Positions 26,625 through 35,170 of a stretch of DNA of 64,000 nt are shown here, in pieces; within the stretch, counting starts at the first letter, position 1, and every line of letters starts with the position of its first letter. Source of the DNA: Fusobacterium sp. GTDB lineage: Bacteria > Fusobacteriota > Fusobacteriia > Fusobacteriales > Fusobacteriaceae. The notes under the pieces are model-generated. The model had not been told where the DNA came from, did no database searches, and worked only from the letters and a program-made list of their open reading frames with translations. Position numbers and translations under genes: made by a program. The DNA lies in assembly GCF_032477075.1 (NCBI RefSeq), contig NZ_JAWDXO010000003.1:62001-126000 (forward strand), in the 5' to 3' direction.

Positions 26625-28163
26625 CTATTCCTCCACATATCCTTTCTCAACTAAAAATTTATGTGCTACATCACTAGGCTCCTGCTTCATACTTTCAACC
26701 TGATAATTCATCTCTGCCATATCTTTGTCAGTTATGGTATTTTCAAATTTTAATAAGACATTCCTCAATTCTGGATGTGCTTCCAGCACTTCTATTCTTA
26801 CAATATTTCCAGCCTTATACGAAGGATAAAAAGAAAGATCATCTTCAAGTACAATAATATCGGCTCCAGCCAACTGTCCATCTGTTGTAAATATATTCAT
26901 AATATCAATTTTTCCATCTTTCATTGCCTGGTATTTCAACCCAATATCCATATCCATTGTAGAAGAAAATCTCATGTGATAAGCTTTAGACAAAGCATCA
27001 TATCCATCTTCACGTTCAAAAAAATCATACTCTGCTCCAAAAATTAATTTGTCAGATACTTTTGCTAAATCTGAATAAGTTTTTAAATTATATTTATCTG
27101 CTGTTTTTTTATTAACTGCCAGACCATAAGTATTATTAAATCCATACATTCCATGCCAGATCATCTTAAAATCTTCCTTATACTTTCTATTCATCTCTTC
27201 AAAAAGTTTTTCTGTATATATTCCTTTTTCCTTCAACACTTGATTCCATCCAGTTCCTGTATATTCTGGATACAAATCAAATTCTCCAGCTTCCATTCCT
27301 AGCTGAATGTTAGTAGTACCTCCTCCAACTCCAGATGTAAGTTTTACAGCTAAATCTGTATCATGCTCTATCAATTCTTTAAGCATCTCTCCCAAAATAT
27401 ATTGTTCTGTCATAGGTTTTGTAGCTATGTGAATTATATTGGAAACAGGTGTAAAAAATATAGAAATACTAAGTTTAATCAATACTGTTACACCAATTAT
27501 ACCTATAATAATACTGCGAAGAGATTTCCCTTTATTTCTTTTTAGTAATAATTTTTCCCCAAAATTAAGAATTGTATCAAAGAAAATTGCCAGAAAAGCA
27601 ATAAGCAGACTTCCTGCCAGAGTCATATTAGGGTTATTTGTTGTAATTCCACGATAAATTGCTACTCCCAGTCCCCCTGCTCCTATAAAAGAAGCTATTC
27701 CTGCCAATGCAATTGTCATAGTAACCATACTTCGAAAACCTGAAAAAATAACTGGAAATGCCAAAGGAAACTTTATTCTAAAAAGAGTTTGCCATGTTGT
27801 ACTTCCCATTCCTTTTGATGCTTCTAATATAGCTGGTGAAACATTTGCCAGACCTATATATGTATTTCGTACCATTGGAAGCATTGCATATATAATAAGA
27901 GCTGTAATTGCTGTCTTGTTTCCTATCCCTGAAAAAGGAATAAGAAAACCAAGCAGAGCAATAGATGGAATGGTGTACAGGAAATTTACAACTGATAAAA
28001 CAATCTTTGAAGTATAGCGAAATCTCTCAATAAAAATACCTATTCCAAGTCCTATTACAGCAGCAGCTATTACTGCTGTAAAGGAAATATAAATATGTTG
28101 CCAGAGTAAATCTAAAAAGAAACTTTTTCGTTCTAATAATATTTTAAAAATTTGTATAATCAT
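26625..28163 (-). CDS. OpuC-like permease fused to substrate-binding domain
   Basis: 512 aa. Residues 1-215 form a permease with five or six membrane helices and the EAA loop (EASKGMGSTTWQTLFRIKFPLA). After a further helix at about 220-240, residues 245-512 form an OpuAC/ProX-like binding domain (SGVGGGTTNIQLGMEAGEFDLYPEYTGTGW). Fusion replaces separate permease and lipoprotein genes. The family imports glycine betaine, carnitine or choline. Its neighbour, the dehydrogenase/BKACE pair, could in principle act on carnitine, but they are separate transcription units in opposite orientation. Confidence 0.87.
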   Translation of the reverse strand: MIIQIFKILLERKSFFLDLLWQHIYISFTAVIAAAVIGLGIGIFIERFRYTSKIVLSVVNFLYTIPSIALLGFLIPFSGIGNKTAITALIIYAMLPMVRNTYIGLANVSPAILEASKGMGSTTWQTLFRIKFPLAFPVIFSGFRSMVTMTIALAGIASFIGAGGLGVAIYRGITTNNPNMTLAGSLLIAFLAIFFDTILNFGEKLLLKRNKGKSLRSIIIGIIGVTVLIKLSISIFFTPVSNIIHIATKPMTEQYILGEMLKELIEHDTDLAVKLTSGVGGGTTNIQLGMEAGEFDLYPEYTGTGWNQVLKEKGIYTEKLFEEMNRKYKEDFKMIWHGMYGFNNTYGLAVNKKTADKYNLKTYSDLAKVSDKLIFGAEYDFFEREDGYDALSKAYHMRFSSTMDMDIGLKYQAMKDGKIDIMNIFTTDGQLAGADIIVLEDDLSFYPSYKAGNIVRIEVLEAHPELRNVLLKFENTITDKDMAEMNYQVESMKQEPSDVAHKFLVEKGYVEE

Positions 28164-28412
28164 AAAAACTCCTTAATCTTTTTTTAATTTGATAAAATAA
28201 CTTCAATACTTAAAGTTATATAAACAGGCTAGTTTTTTATTCTCTCTTTATCTATTGAAAATATATATCCTCCTTTTTAAGCTGTGTTCATACTAATATT
28301 GACTCAAAATAATAAGTAAGCATATTTTTATTATATAGTAAGTTTTTTCTCCAATAGCTCTATTACTACTTAAGTATAACATTCAAATTCTGACATCAGT
28401 ATGTCATAGTTA

Positions 28413-28473
28413 AAAAAAAAGAGGCTGTATAAATTAGTTCATAAATCACTAATTTATATCAATCTCTTTTTTC
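28413..28473 (-). terminator. terminator downstream of the LysR gene
   Basis: Inner stem TATAAATTAGT (28428-28438) with ACTAATTTATA (28448-28458), outer AAAGAG with CTCTTT, and a nine-A run giving U on the minus transcript. The rest of the 337-bp gap (28164-28500) shows only AT-rich upstream sequence for the ABC operon and no gene. Confidence 0.7.
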
Positions 28474-28500
28474 ATATCAATATTTTTGTTTTCACATCTT

Positions 28501-29382
28501 TTATTCAGATATTAATTTTATAAATTCATTTGCAGCAGGAGTCAAAAATTTATTTTTTATATGAACATATTGTATCTCTCTTTGAATATTCTCTTCATCA
28601 AAATCAAGAGCTCTTACTAATCCACTTTCCAACTCTCTTCTTACAGAATTTACAGAAAGAATTGATATTCCAATATTATTGATCACAGATTCTTTAATAG
28701 CCTCCTGATGACTAATAAATAATTTATTATTAAAATTAAAATTATACTTTTTAAATATTTTATCCAAAAATCTAGATTGAGAAGATGTAGGTTCTTTTGT
28801 TATATATAAATCATCTGCAATATCAAATAAAGAACAAGATTTCTGCCCAAACAGTCTATGCTTATTCCCAACTATTAATTTTAAATTATCATCAATATAT
28901 TTATTAATAACATAATAATTATCATCCTCTACAATATAATCTGAAAGAAAAATAAATTCCAGCTGATTTTTGTGAAGCATATTTAATATATTTTTAGAAG
29001 AATTAATCACCATGTTTATTTCTATTTTTGGATATTTATTGTAAAATTTTGAAATAAATTCTGGCATTAAATACACTCCAATAAAGTTTGTTGCCCCAAA
29101 ATTTAAAGTTCCATGTTCTAGATTTTCAATTTGTTTTATATATTCTCTGGCATTATAATAAGAAGCCAGCATTTCCTCTGCATATTTTTTAAAATATTCT
29201 CCCTGAACAGTAAGAAATATTTTCTTCCCAATACGATTAAAAAGAGGTACATTAAGTTCATCTTCTAAAGCCTGAATTCTTTTACTTAAAGCTGGCTGTG
29301 AAATATAGAGTACTTCTGATGCCTTTGCAAAGTGCTTTATTTCTGCTAAAGTTACAAATGATTCTATTTTATCTATATCCAT
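28501..29382 (-). CDS. LysR-family transcriptional regulator
   Basis: 293 aa from the ATG at 29382, which follows GGGAGGAG at ideal spacing; a further ATG 30 bp upstream overlaps that site. HTH at KHFAKASEVLYISQPALSKRIQALEDEL (about 16-43), followed by the effector-binding domain. Divergent from the DASS transporter gene; the short intergenic region carries a typical LysR box (29406-29420). It probably controls the transporter/mutase pair. Confidence 0.88.
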   Translation of the reverse strand: MDIDKIESFVTLAEIKHFAKASEVLYISQPALSKRIQALEDELNVPLFNRIGKKIFLTVQGEYFKKYAEEMLASYYNAREYIKQIENLEHGTLNFGATNFIGVYLMPEFISKFYNKYPKIEINMVINSSKNILNMLHKNQLEFIFLSDYIVEDDNYYVINKYIDDNLKLIVGNKHRLFGQKSCSLFDIADDLYITKEPTSSQSRFLDKIFKKYNFNFNNKLFISHQEAIKESVINNIGISILSVNSVRRELESGLVRALDFDEENIQREIQYVHIKNKFLTPAANEFIKLISE

Positions 29383-29405
29383 AAAAATCTCCTCCCATAC
29401 AAATG

Positions 29406-29420
29406 ATAACAAAAAGTTAT
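29406..29420. promoter_or_regulatory. candidate LysR box
   Basis: ATAAC-N5-GTTAT, a T-N11-A dyad, 24 bp upstream of the LysR start and 134 bp upstream of the transporter ATG. Position and form fit the recognition site of the divergent LysR regulator. Confidence 0.4.
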
Positions 29421-29553
29421 TAAAATGTAAAGATAATTCGATTGTATTAATGAACTAAAATGTTTATAATAGATTCAACAGTAACTTATTATATACAAAA
29501 ATTACTAAAATCGATTTATAGTAAATATAAAACAAAAGGGAGGAAAATTTAAA

Positions 29554-30993
29554 ATGTCAGACACTCAAAAGAAAAATTTAATACCCATACTCAGCACCAT
29601 AGGGGCAGTTATTACATTCTTTATAATACTATTTATACCTCTGCCTCAAGGAATGTCAATAGAAGCTCAAAAAAGCTTAGCTCTATTTACTTTTGCTTTA
29701 ATAATGTGGATTGCTAAACCAATCCCTATTTATCAAACTTCAATTATTATTATTCTACTGCTTCCACTTATCGGAGCTGTAAAAAAACAGGGACAAGCTT
29801 TTGAAACTCTAGGATACAGCATCATATGGCTGATGGTAGCTGCATTTGTATTGACTTCAGCTATGAGTGCTTCAAATCTCGGAAAAAGAATTGCACTTGT
29901 ACTTACAACTAAGTTTTCAAAAACTCCTACTCAAACATTAATAGTTTTTGTTTTTATAAACTATATACTGGCATTCTTTGTTCCATCTACAACTGCAAGA
30001 GCTTCATTAATTGCTCCAATAATTTTAGTCATACTTGAAGTATATAAAGCTGTTCCTGGAAAAAGTAACTTTGGAAAATTAATAATGCTACAAGGTGTAC
30101 AAAATAATGCTTTTGCTACATCAGTAGTAATGACAGCAACTTCAGCACAGGTATTAGCCCTTGGATTCATAAATGAGCAGACTGGAGCAAGTGTAGGGTA
30201 TATGGACTGGCTGTTAGGTTCCTTACCTCAAGCTCTTCTTACTACTATAATTGCCTTTGTTGTGGGACTTAAATTATACAGCCATAAAAACGAACTTGGT
30301 GATGTGATGAGCAATGCAACACTTTCATTAAAAAAACAACTGGAAGAACTTGGACCTATGTCATCTAAAGAAAAGAAAGCTCTATTCATATTTCTGTTAA
30401 CATTAATTTTATGGGCAACAGGAGATTATCAGAAGGCATGGTTTGGATTTAAAATCAGTACTGAACAAACTGCTGTTTTAAGTATGCTCCTTTGTTTACT
30501 ACCAGGAATTGGAGTCATAACATGGAAACAAGCTAACATTAAATGGGATTTGATGGTATTCTCTGCTGGTGCATATGCTGTAGGAAATGCTGTTGATAAT
30601 ACTGGAGGAGCTACCTGGGCTATTGATAAAATAATAAATATTATTGGATTGGATAAAATGGCTCCATCTTTAGTAGCAATTACTTTAATTTTTATAACAG
30701 TATTCAGTCACCTTATTTTTACAAGTAAAACAGTAAGAACAACTATTTTAATTCCAGCAATTATAACATTATCAAAACAACTTGGAATAGATCCTGTTTC
30801 TCTAGCTCTTGTTTGTTCTTTTGGAATAGCATATACAATCACACTACCTCCACATTCAAAAGTTAATACTTTGTATTTTGGTACTGGATATTTCGATGTT
30901 AAAGATGAACTAATTTATGGATTAATTTCTTGTTTTATTGGTTCATGTTCACTCTCACTAATTTACTTCACTTGGATAAAATTTGTTTTATAA
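29554..30993 (+). CDS. DASS-family (SLC13-type) anion transporter
   Basis: 479 aa, about twelve membrane helices and two re-entrant segments. AFFVPSTTARASLIAPI corresponds to the SNT-type substrate motif and HLIFTSKTVRTTILIPAI to the second repeat, as in CitT/TtdT and plastid dicarboxylate translocators. It moves di- or tricarboxylates, usually in exchange or with Na+. GGAGG precedes the ATG. It is followed 11 bp later by a phosphoglycerate mutase-like gene, which hints at a phosphorylated or hydroxylated C3-C4 acid as substrate. Confidence 0.87.
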   Translation: MSDTQKKNLIPILSTIGAVITFFIILFIPLPQGMSIEAQKSLALFTFALIMWIAKPIPIYQTSIIIILLLPLIGAVKKQGQAFETLGYSIIWLMVAAFVLTSAMSASNLGKRIALVLTTKFSKTPTQTLIVFVFINYILAFFVPSTTARASLIAPIILVILEVYKAVPGKSNFGKLIMLQGVQNNAFATSVVMTATSAQVLALGFINEQTGASVGYMDWLLGSLPQALLTTIIAFVVGLKLYSHKNELGDVMSNATLSLKKQLEELGPMSSKEKKALFIFLLTLILWATGDYQKAWFGFKISTEQTAVLSMLLCLLPGIGVITWKQANIKWDLMVFSAGAYAVGNAVDNTGGATWAIDKIINIIGLDKMAPSLVAITLIFITVFSHLIFTSKTVRTTILIPAIITLSKQLGIDPVSLALVCSFGIAYTITLPPHSKVNTLYFGTGYFDVKDELIYGLISCFIGSCSLSLIYFTWIKFVL

Positions 30994-31004
30994 GGAGATC
31001 AACT

Positions 31005-32246
31005 ATGAAAAGAAAAGTACTTTTAGCTATTGCAGATGGATTAGGAGACAGACCTTGTGAGATACTCGAAAATAAAACTCCTTTGGAATATGCAAAAACT
31101 GAAACCTTAGATATATTAGCTAAAAATGGAACAACAGGAATTATGGATTTGTACAAAGCAGGAATACCTGTTGGTACAGACCTTGGACATCTTATCTTAT
31201 TTGGATATAGTATTGAGGATTATCCAGGAAGAGGACCTATTGAGGCTTTTGGAAAAGGGGTGGAGTTAATAGAAGGTGATATTGCTTTTAGATGTAATTT
31301 TGCAACAGTTAATGAGAATATGCAGATAATTGATCGTAGAGCTGGAAGAATCAGAGAAGGTACAAAAAAACTAGCAGATGCATTAAATGGAATACAGATT
31401 GATGGAATTACAATACTTTTTAAAGAAGCTACTGAGCATAGAGCTGTTATGGTTTTTAGAGGCAATAATTTATCTGCTGCTGTTTCAGATACTGATCCTA
31501 AAAAAGAAGGTCTTAAAATAAAAACTTCCACAGGAAAAGATGAAACTAAAGAAGCTCTTTTTACTGCTGATATATTGAATAAAGTCATAGAAAAATCTCA
31601 CGAAATTTTAAAAAACCATCCCTTAAATATAGAAAGAATTAAAAAGGGAGAATTTCCTGCCAATTGTATTATCACAAGAGGAGCAGGAAAAATGCCTAAA
31701 ATAGAAAAAATAACAGAAAAATTAAAATTTAAAGCCAGCTGTATTGCTGCTGAAGATACAGTTTTAGGTGCTGCAAGATTAGCTGGTTTTGATACTGTAA
31801 CTAACAGCAGTTTTACAGGAAATATTGACACAGATATTGAAAAAAAAGCTAAATATGCGGTAGAAGCTTTAAAAAAGAATGACCTTGTTGTTCTTCATTA
31901 CAAAGCCACAGATTTAATGGGGCATGACAATAATCCTAAAGGAAAAGTTGAAGCTATAGAAAAGTATGATCAAATGCTCAAAATTGTTCTTGAACTAATT
32001 AAAAAGGAGAAATTAAATGATACAATCATTGCTCTTGCTGCTGACCACTCAACACCTTGTGAAAGAAAAGAACATAGTGGTGATCCTGTTCCTATTATGA
32101 TAAATGGAAGAAGTATCAGAAAGGATTATGTGGAAAAATATGATGAGATTTCTTGCAGTCAAGGTGGATTAAATAGAATTAAAGGTTCTGATTTTATTAA
32201 TATTCTTCTTGATTATTTAGAGTTAACAATTAAACAGGGAAATTGA
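31005..32246 (+). CDS. apgM: archaeal-type 2,3-BPG-independent phosphoglycerate mutase homologue
   Basis: 413 aa from ATG 31005, preceded by AAGGAG. Alkaline phosphatase superfamily: N-terminal metal site AIADGLGDRP (8-17), GTDLGHLILFGY (57-68), YPGRGPIEA, HYKATDLMGHD and the C-terminal metal site AADHSTPCERKEHSGDPVP. Classical ApgM has a Ser nucleophile in GSD; here that position is Thr58 (GTD), as in some arylphosphatase and NPP members. Co-transcribed with an anion transporter and under probable LysR control, so it may be a catabolic enzyme rather than the housekeeping glycolytic mutase. Confidence 0.78.
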   Translation: MKRKVLLAIADGLGDRPCEILENKTPLEYAKTETLDILAKNGTTGIMDLYKAGIPVGTDLGHLILFGYSIEDYPGRGPIEAFGKGVELIEGDIAFRCNFATVNENMQIIDRRAGRIREGTKKLADALNGIQIDGITILFKEATEHRAVMVFRGNNLSAAVSDTDPKKEGLKIKTSTGKDETKEALFTADILNKVIEKSHEILKNHPLNIERIKKGEFPANCIITRGAGKMPKIEKITEKLKFKASCIAAEDTVLGAARLAGFDTVTNSSFTGNIDTDIEKKAKYAVEALKKNDLVVLHYKATDLMGHDNNPKGKVEAIEKYDQMLKIVLELIKKEKLNDTIIALAADHSTPCERKEHSGDPVPIMINGRSIRKDYVEKYDEISCSQGGLNRIKGSDFINILLDYLELTIKQGN

Positions 32247-32289
32247 TTATTTTTAATATAATTAATATTAAAAGTTATTATACAAAAAA

Positions 32290-32320
32290 GTGTTGGTTCT
32301 CAAAGTTCCAACACCTTTTT
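32290..32320. terminator. bidirectional terminator
   Basis: GTGTTGG (32290-32296) pairs with CCAACAC (32308-32314), flanked by A-run and T-run; lies between the convergent mutase and SSS genes. Confidence 0.82.
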
Positions 32321-32353
32321 CTTTTTTAATTTTTATATCAATCTATCTTTTCT

Positions 32354-33946
32354 TTATCTTATAACAAATAATATGATATATTGAAAAATAAAAAATACCA
32401 ATGTGGAAATTGCATAAAAATCTAAACAGCAAGGAAGAAGAGAAACTTCTTCCTCATTTTCCTTTTCATCTCTTTTTATTTCATTTATAATTTCATATAT
32501 TGTATATTTATTTTTTTCTAATTTTAAATTTGGAATAAAGATATTATAAATACAACTTAATACACAAGTTAGTATAAATCCAATAAATGGATTCCATATC
32601 CATCCTGTATTTAAAATTTTAGAAATAATAAATCCTAGTACCAATCCCAGTACCAATCCTAAACTAACTCCATTATCATCAATTCTTCTTGAAAAAAATC
32701 CTAAAATAAATACAGCACAAGCAGGCCCAACAAGATAAGAAATATAAGTTCCAACTGTTTCAAGAACTGATCTTATTGAGTCTCCAAAACCAATAATTAC
32801 AAAAATAATAATTAAAATTCCAAAGATTAAAGATGTTGATATAGAAATTATCTTAGGTGTAGATGCCTTTTTTTCTTTTTTAAAATAAACTTCATAAATA
32901 TCTTTTATAAAAATTGTTGTCATTGAATTTAGTATTGAGTCAACACTTGACATAACAGAAGCAAATATACCAGCAATTGTTAAACCTAAAAAACCTATTG
33001 GAATTTCTTCTAATATAAAATTTATCATGATTTCATTAGAGTTATTAAATACCTTTCCTCTATAAAAGAAAAATAGAATGATTCCTATAAAAAGCATAAA
33101 AAAGTATATTATATTCATTACTACTGCACTTGTTAAAAGGGATCTTTTTACAGTTTTTATTGAATTTGCAGTTAAAATTCGTTGTACTTGTGTTTGATCA
33201 AAAGCGAAATATCTGATCCACATAATGCTTCCACCTAAAAGAGTTCCCCAAAAATTATTATTACTCCTTAAAGAAAAATCAAAATTTAATGCATCTAATT
33301 TCCCTGACATTTTAGTTATTTGTACAAACTTAATAAATGAAATTCCAAGTTGATCAAATGCGATATATATAATTAACAATACACTTCCCCAAATAATAAT
33401 CATTTGAAAAACATCTGTCCATATAACTGCTTTTATTCCACCCATTGCAGTATAGGCAATTGAACAAATAACTATTATTGGAACAATAATTTTCAAAGGC
33501 CACCCAGTTATAATTACAAGAAATAAAGAAGGAATAAAAACCATTGAGCTTACCTGAATTATAGAATTAATAAAAAAATGAAAAACAAGAAGTAATTTTG
33601 TTCTTTCTCCAAATCTTAAATTTATATATTCATAAATCGAAATAATTTTAAGATGATAAATAATTGGTACTACTATCCATATTGCAAAAAAACAAGCAAA
33701 AGGAACAGCTATATTTATCATAAATGGAACTATGCCAACAGAATAAGCCCATCCTGGACCTCCTATAAATCCATTAGCACTTATTGTAGTAGCTGCTATA
33801 GATAATGCTACTGGAATCCAACTCATTTGTCTATTGGCAACAAAAAATTCATCAGAAGTCTTGCTATCTTTTCCAGATACATAACCTATAAAAAGTAAAA
33901 CCAAGATATATATCCCTATAATTACAAAATCTAAACTTTTTAACAT
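32354..33946 (-). CDS. sodium:solute symporter (SSS family)
   Basis: 530 aa, about thirteen membrane helices. DEFFVANRQMSWIPVALSIAATTISANGFIGGPGWAY (about 32-67) is the SSS start; AYTAMGGIKAVIWTDVFQ is the Na+/substrate segment of SGLT-like members. It probably cotransports a sugar, sugar acid or similar solute with Na+. It lies 14 bp downstream of the LacI gene and belongs to the same transcript, divergent from the aconitase-X operon. Confidence 0.87.
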   Translation of the reverse strand: MLKSLDFVIIGIYILVLLFIGYVSGKDSKTSDEFFVANRQMSWIPVALSIAATTISANGFIGGPGWAYSVGIVPFMINIAVPFACFFAIWIVVPIIYHLKIISIYEYINLRFGERTKLLLVFHFFINSIIQVSSMVFIPSLFLVIITGWPLKIIVPIIVICSIAYTAMGGIKAVIWTDVFQMIIIWGSVLLIIYIAFDQLGISFIKFVQITKMSGKLDALNFDFSLRSNNNFWGTLLGGSIMWIRYFAFDQTQVQRILTANSIKTVKRSLLTSAVVMNIIYFFMLFIGIILFFFYRGKVFNNSNEIMINFILEEIPIGFLGLTIAGIFASVMSSVDSILNSMTTIFIKDIYEVYFKKEKKASTPKIISISTSLIFGILIIIFVIIGFGDSIRSVLETVGTYISYLVGPACAVFILGFFSRRIDDNGVSLGLVLGLVLGFIISKILNTGWIWNPFIGFILTCVLSCIYNIFIPNLKLEKNKYTIYEIINEIKRDEKENEEEVSLLPCCLDFYAISTLVFFIFQYIILFVIR

Positions 33947-33960
33947 AGTTCTCCTTCCTC

Positions 33961-34965
33961 TCAGCTCTCTCTTTCTATTATAGCTGCTTTCAAACTCCTT
34001 TTAACAGATACATTTTCATTCTTTATTTCTCCCATTAAATAACTAATCGCATTTAAACACAATTCTTCAAATGGTTGCTTGATAGTTGAAAGTCTAGGTG
34101 AAAACATATTTATTATTTCTTCAAAATCATCATGACCAAGAATAGAAATTTTGTCAGGAATTTTAATATTTTTTTCATTGAGCCCTTTAATAATACCCAA
34201 TGCACAATAATCTTGTTGACAAAATATTCCATCATATTTATCTATAAAATCTATATTATTAAGTATAAAGTTATAACCTTCTTCAAAAGTAATTCCATTA
34301 TAGGAAATATCTACATTCAGTTTTAAAGCTTTTGCTTCCTGCAAAAATCCTTTTGTTCTATCTGTATAATTGGTTTCTATATCAGTTTTTTTAGTAATTG
34401 TTAAAATATTTTTTAATCCTTTTTTATTGAAGTATTTAGCTGCAAGAGCTCCGCTTTTTTCATTATCAATTATAAAAGTTCGTTTTATAAATTCTCTTTT
34501 ATTTGTTGGGTAATATAAAAAAGCAAAAGGAATTTTTGAATTTTCTAAAACTTCAATATCTTCATCTGTAATATCTCTTGTCACAATTAAAATAGCATCA
34601 ACTTTCTGTCCATTCACAATTTTTTTAATATTACTATTTCCAGTGTAAGCATTAGCTGAAGACTGAATCAAAGCTTCAAAACCATTTTTTTCTATATTAT
34701 CTATTAAGTATCTTTCAAAAATTGAATAAAAAGTTTTTGTTTTAGAATTATAATAATTATTCCCAAAAACTATTCCAATAGTATTAGTTTTACTTTTTAT
34801 TAAACTTCTAGCATTAATATTGAATTCAAAATTCATACTCTCTGCAATTTTCTTTATTTTAAGTTTAGTTTTATCCTTAATCAAAGGACTATCATTTAGC
34901 GCCCTTGAAACAGTTGAAACACTTAAGCCAGTTATTTTAGCTATATCTTTTAAAGTACATCCCAT
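33961..34965 (-). CDS. LacI-family transcriptional regulator
   Basis: 334 aa. HTH MGCTLKDIAKITGLSVSTVSRAL at residues 1-23 with hinge to about 60, then a ribose-binding-protein-like effector domain. First gene of the LacI-SSS transcript and divergent from the aconitase-X operon. Two copies of TGCAAAYGTT, one in front of each divergent transcript, are probable operators, so it represses both directions and itself. Confidence 0.9.
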   Translation of the reverse strand: MGCTLKDIAKITGLSVSTVSRALNDSPLIKDKTKLKIKKIAESMNFEFNINARSLIKSKTNTIGIVFGNNYYNSKTKTFYSIFERYLIDNIEKNGFEALIQSSANAYTGNSNIKKIVNGQKVDAILIVTRDITDEDIEVLENSKIPFAFLYYPTNKREFIKRTFIIDNEKSGALAAKYFNKKGLKNILTITKKTDIETNYTDRTKGFLQEAKALKLNVDISYNGITFEEGYNFILNNIDFIDKYDGIFCQQDYCALGIIKGLNEKNIKIPDKISILGHDDFEEIINMFSPRLSTIKQPFEELCLNAISYLMGEIKNENVSVKRSLKAAIIERES

Positions 34966-34976
34966 ATTTTTCTCCT

Positions 34977-34994
34977 TTTACAAACATTTGCACA
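34977..34994 (-). promoter_or_regulatory. candidate LacI operator (autoregulation)
   Basis: Minus strand TGTGCAAATGTTTGTAAA, sharing TGCAAAYGTTNNNAAA with the site at 35132-35151 in opposite orientation. It lies about 12 bp upstream of the LacI start codon, so bound repressor would block the LacI-SSS transcript. Confidence 0.6.
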
Positions 34995-35088
34995 AATATA
35001 TTTCCTAATAAAAATTTACCATTTTTTTAAAAAAATGTCAATTTTTTATATTTTTTGTTTCAAAAAAATATTTTTTTAAAACTTTTCA

Positions 35089-35117
35089 TTGACTTTTAAG
35101 TGAAAAAATTATATATT
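35089..35117 (+). promoter_or_regulatory. sigma-70 promoter of the aconitase-X operon
   Basis: TTGACT (35089-35094), 17-bp spacer, TATATT (35112-35117). Confidence 0.7.
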
Positions 35118-35131
35118 TATTTTATAAAATA

Positions 35132-35151
35132 TTTTGCAAACGTTACCAAAA
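35132..35151 (+). promoter_or_regulatory. LacI operator of the aconitase-X operon
   Basis: TTTTGCAAACGTTACCAAAA, with the central CG typical of LacI-family sites, placed just downstream of the -10 and over the expected transcription start, a classic repression position. Confidence 0.7.
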
Positions 35152-35170
35152 AATTAAAAGGAGAATTGTT

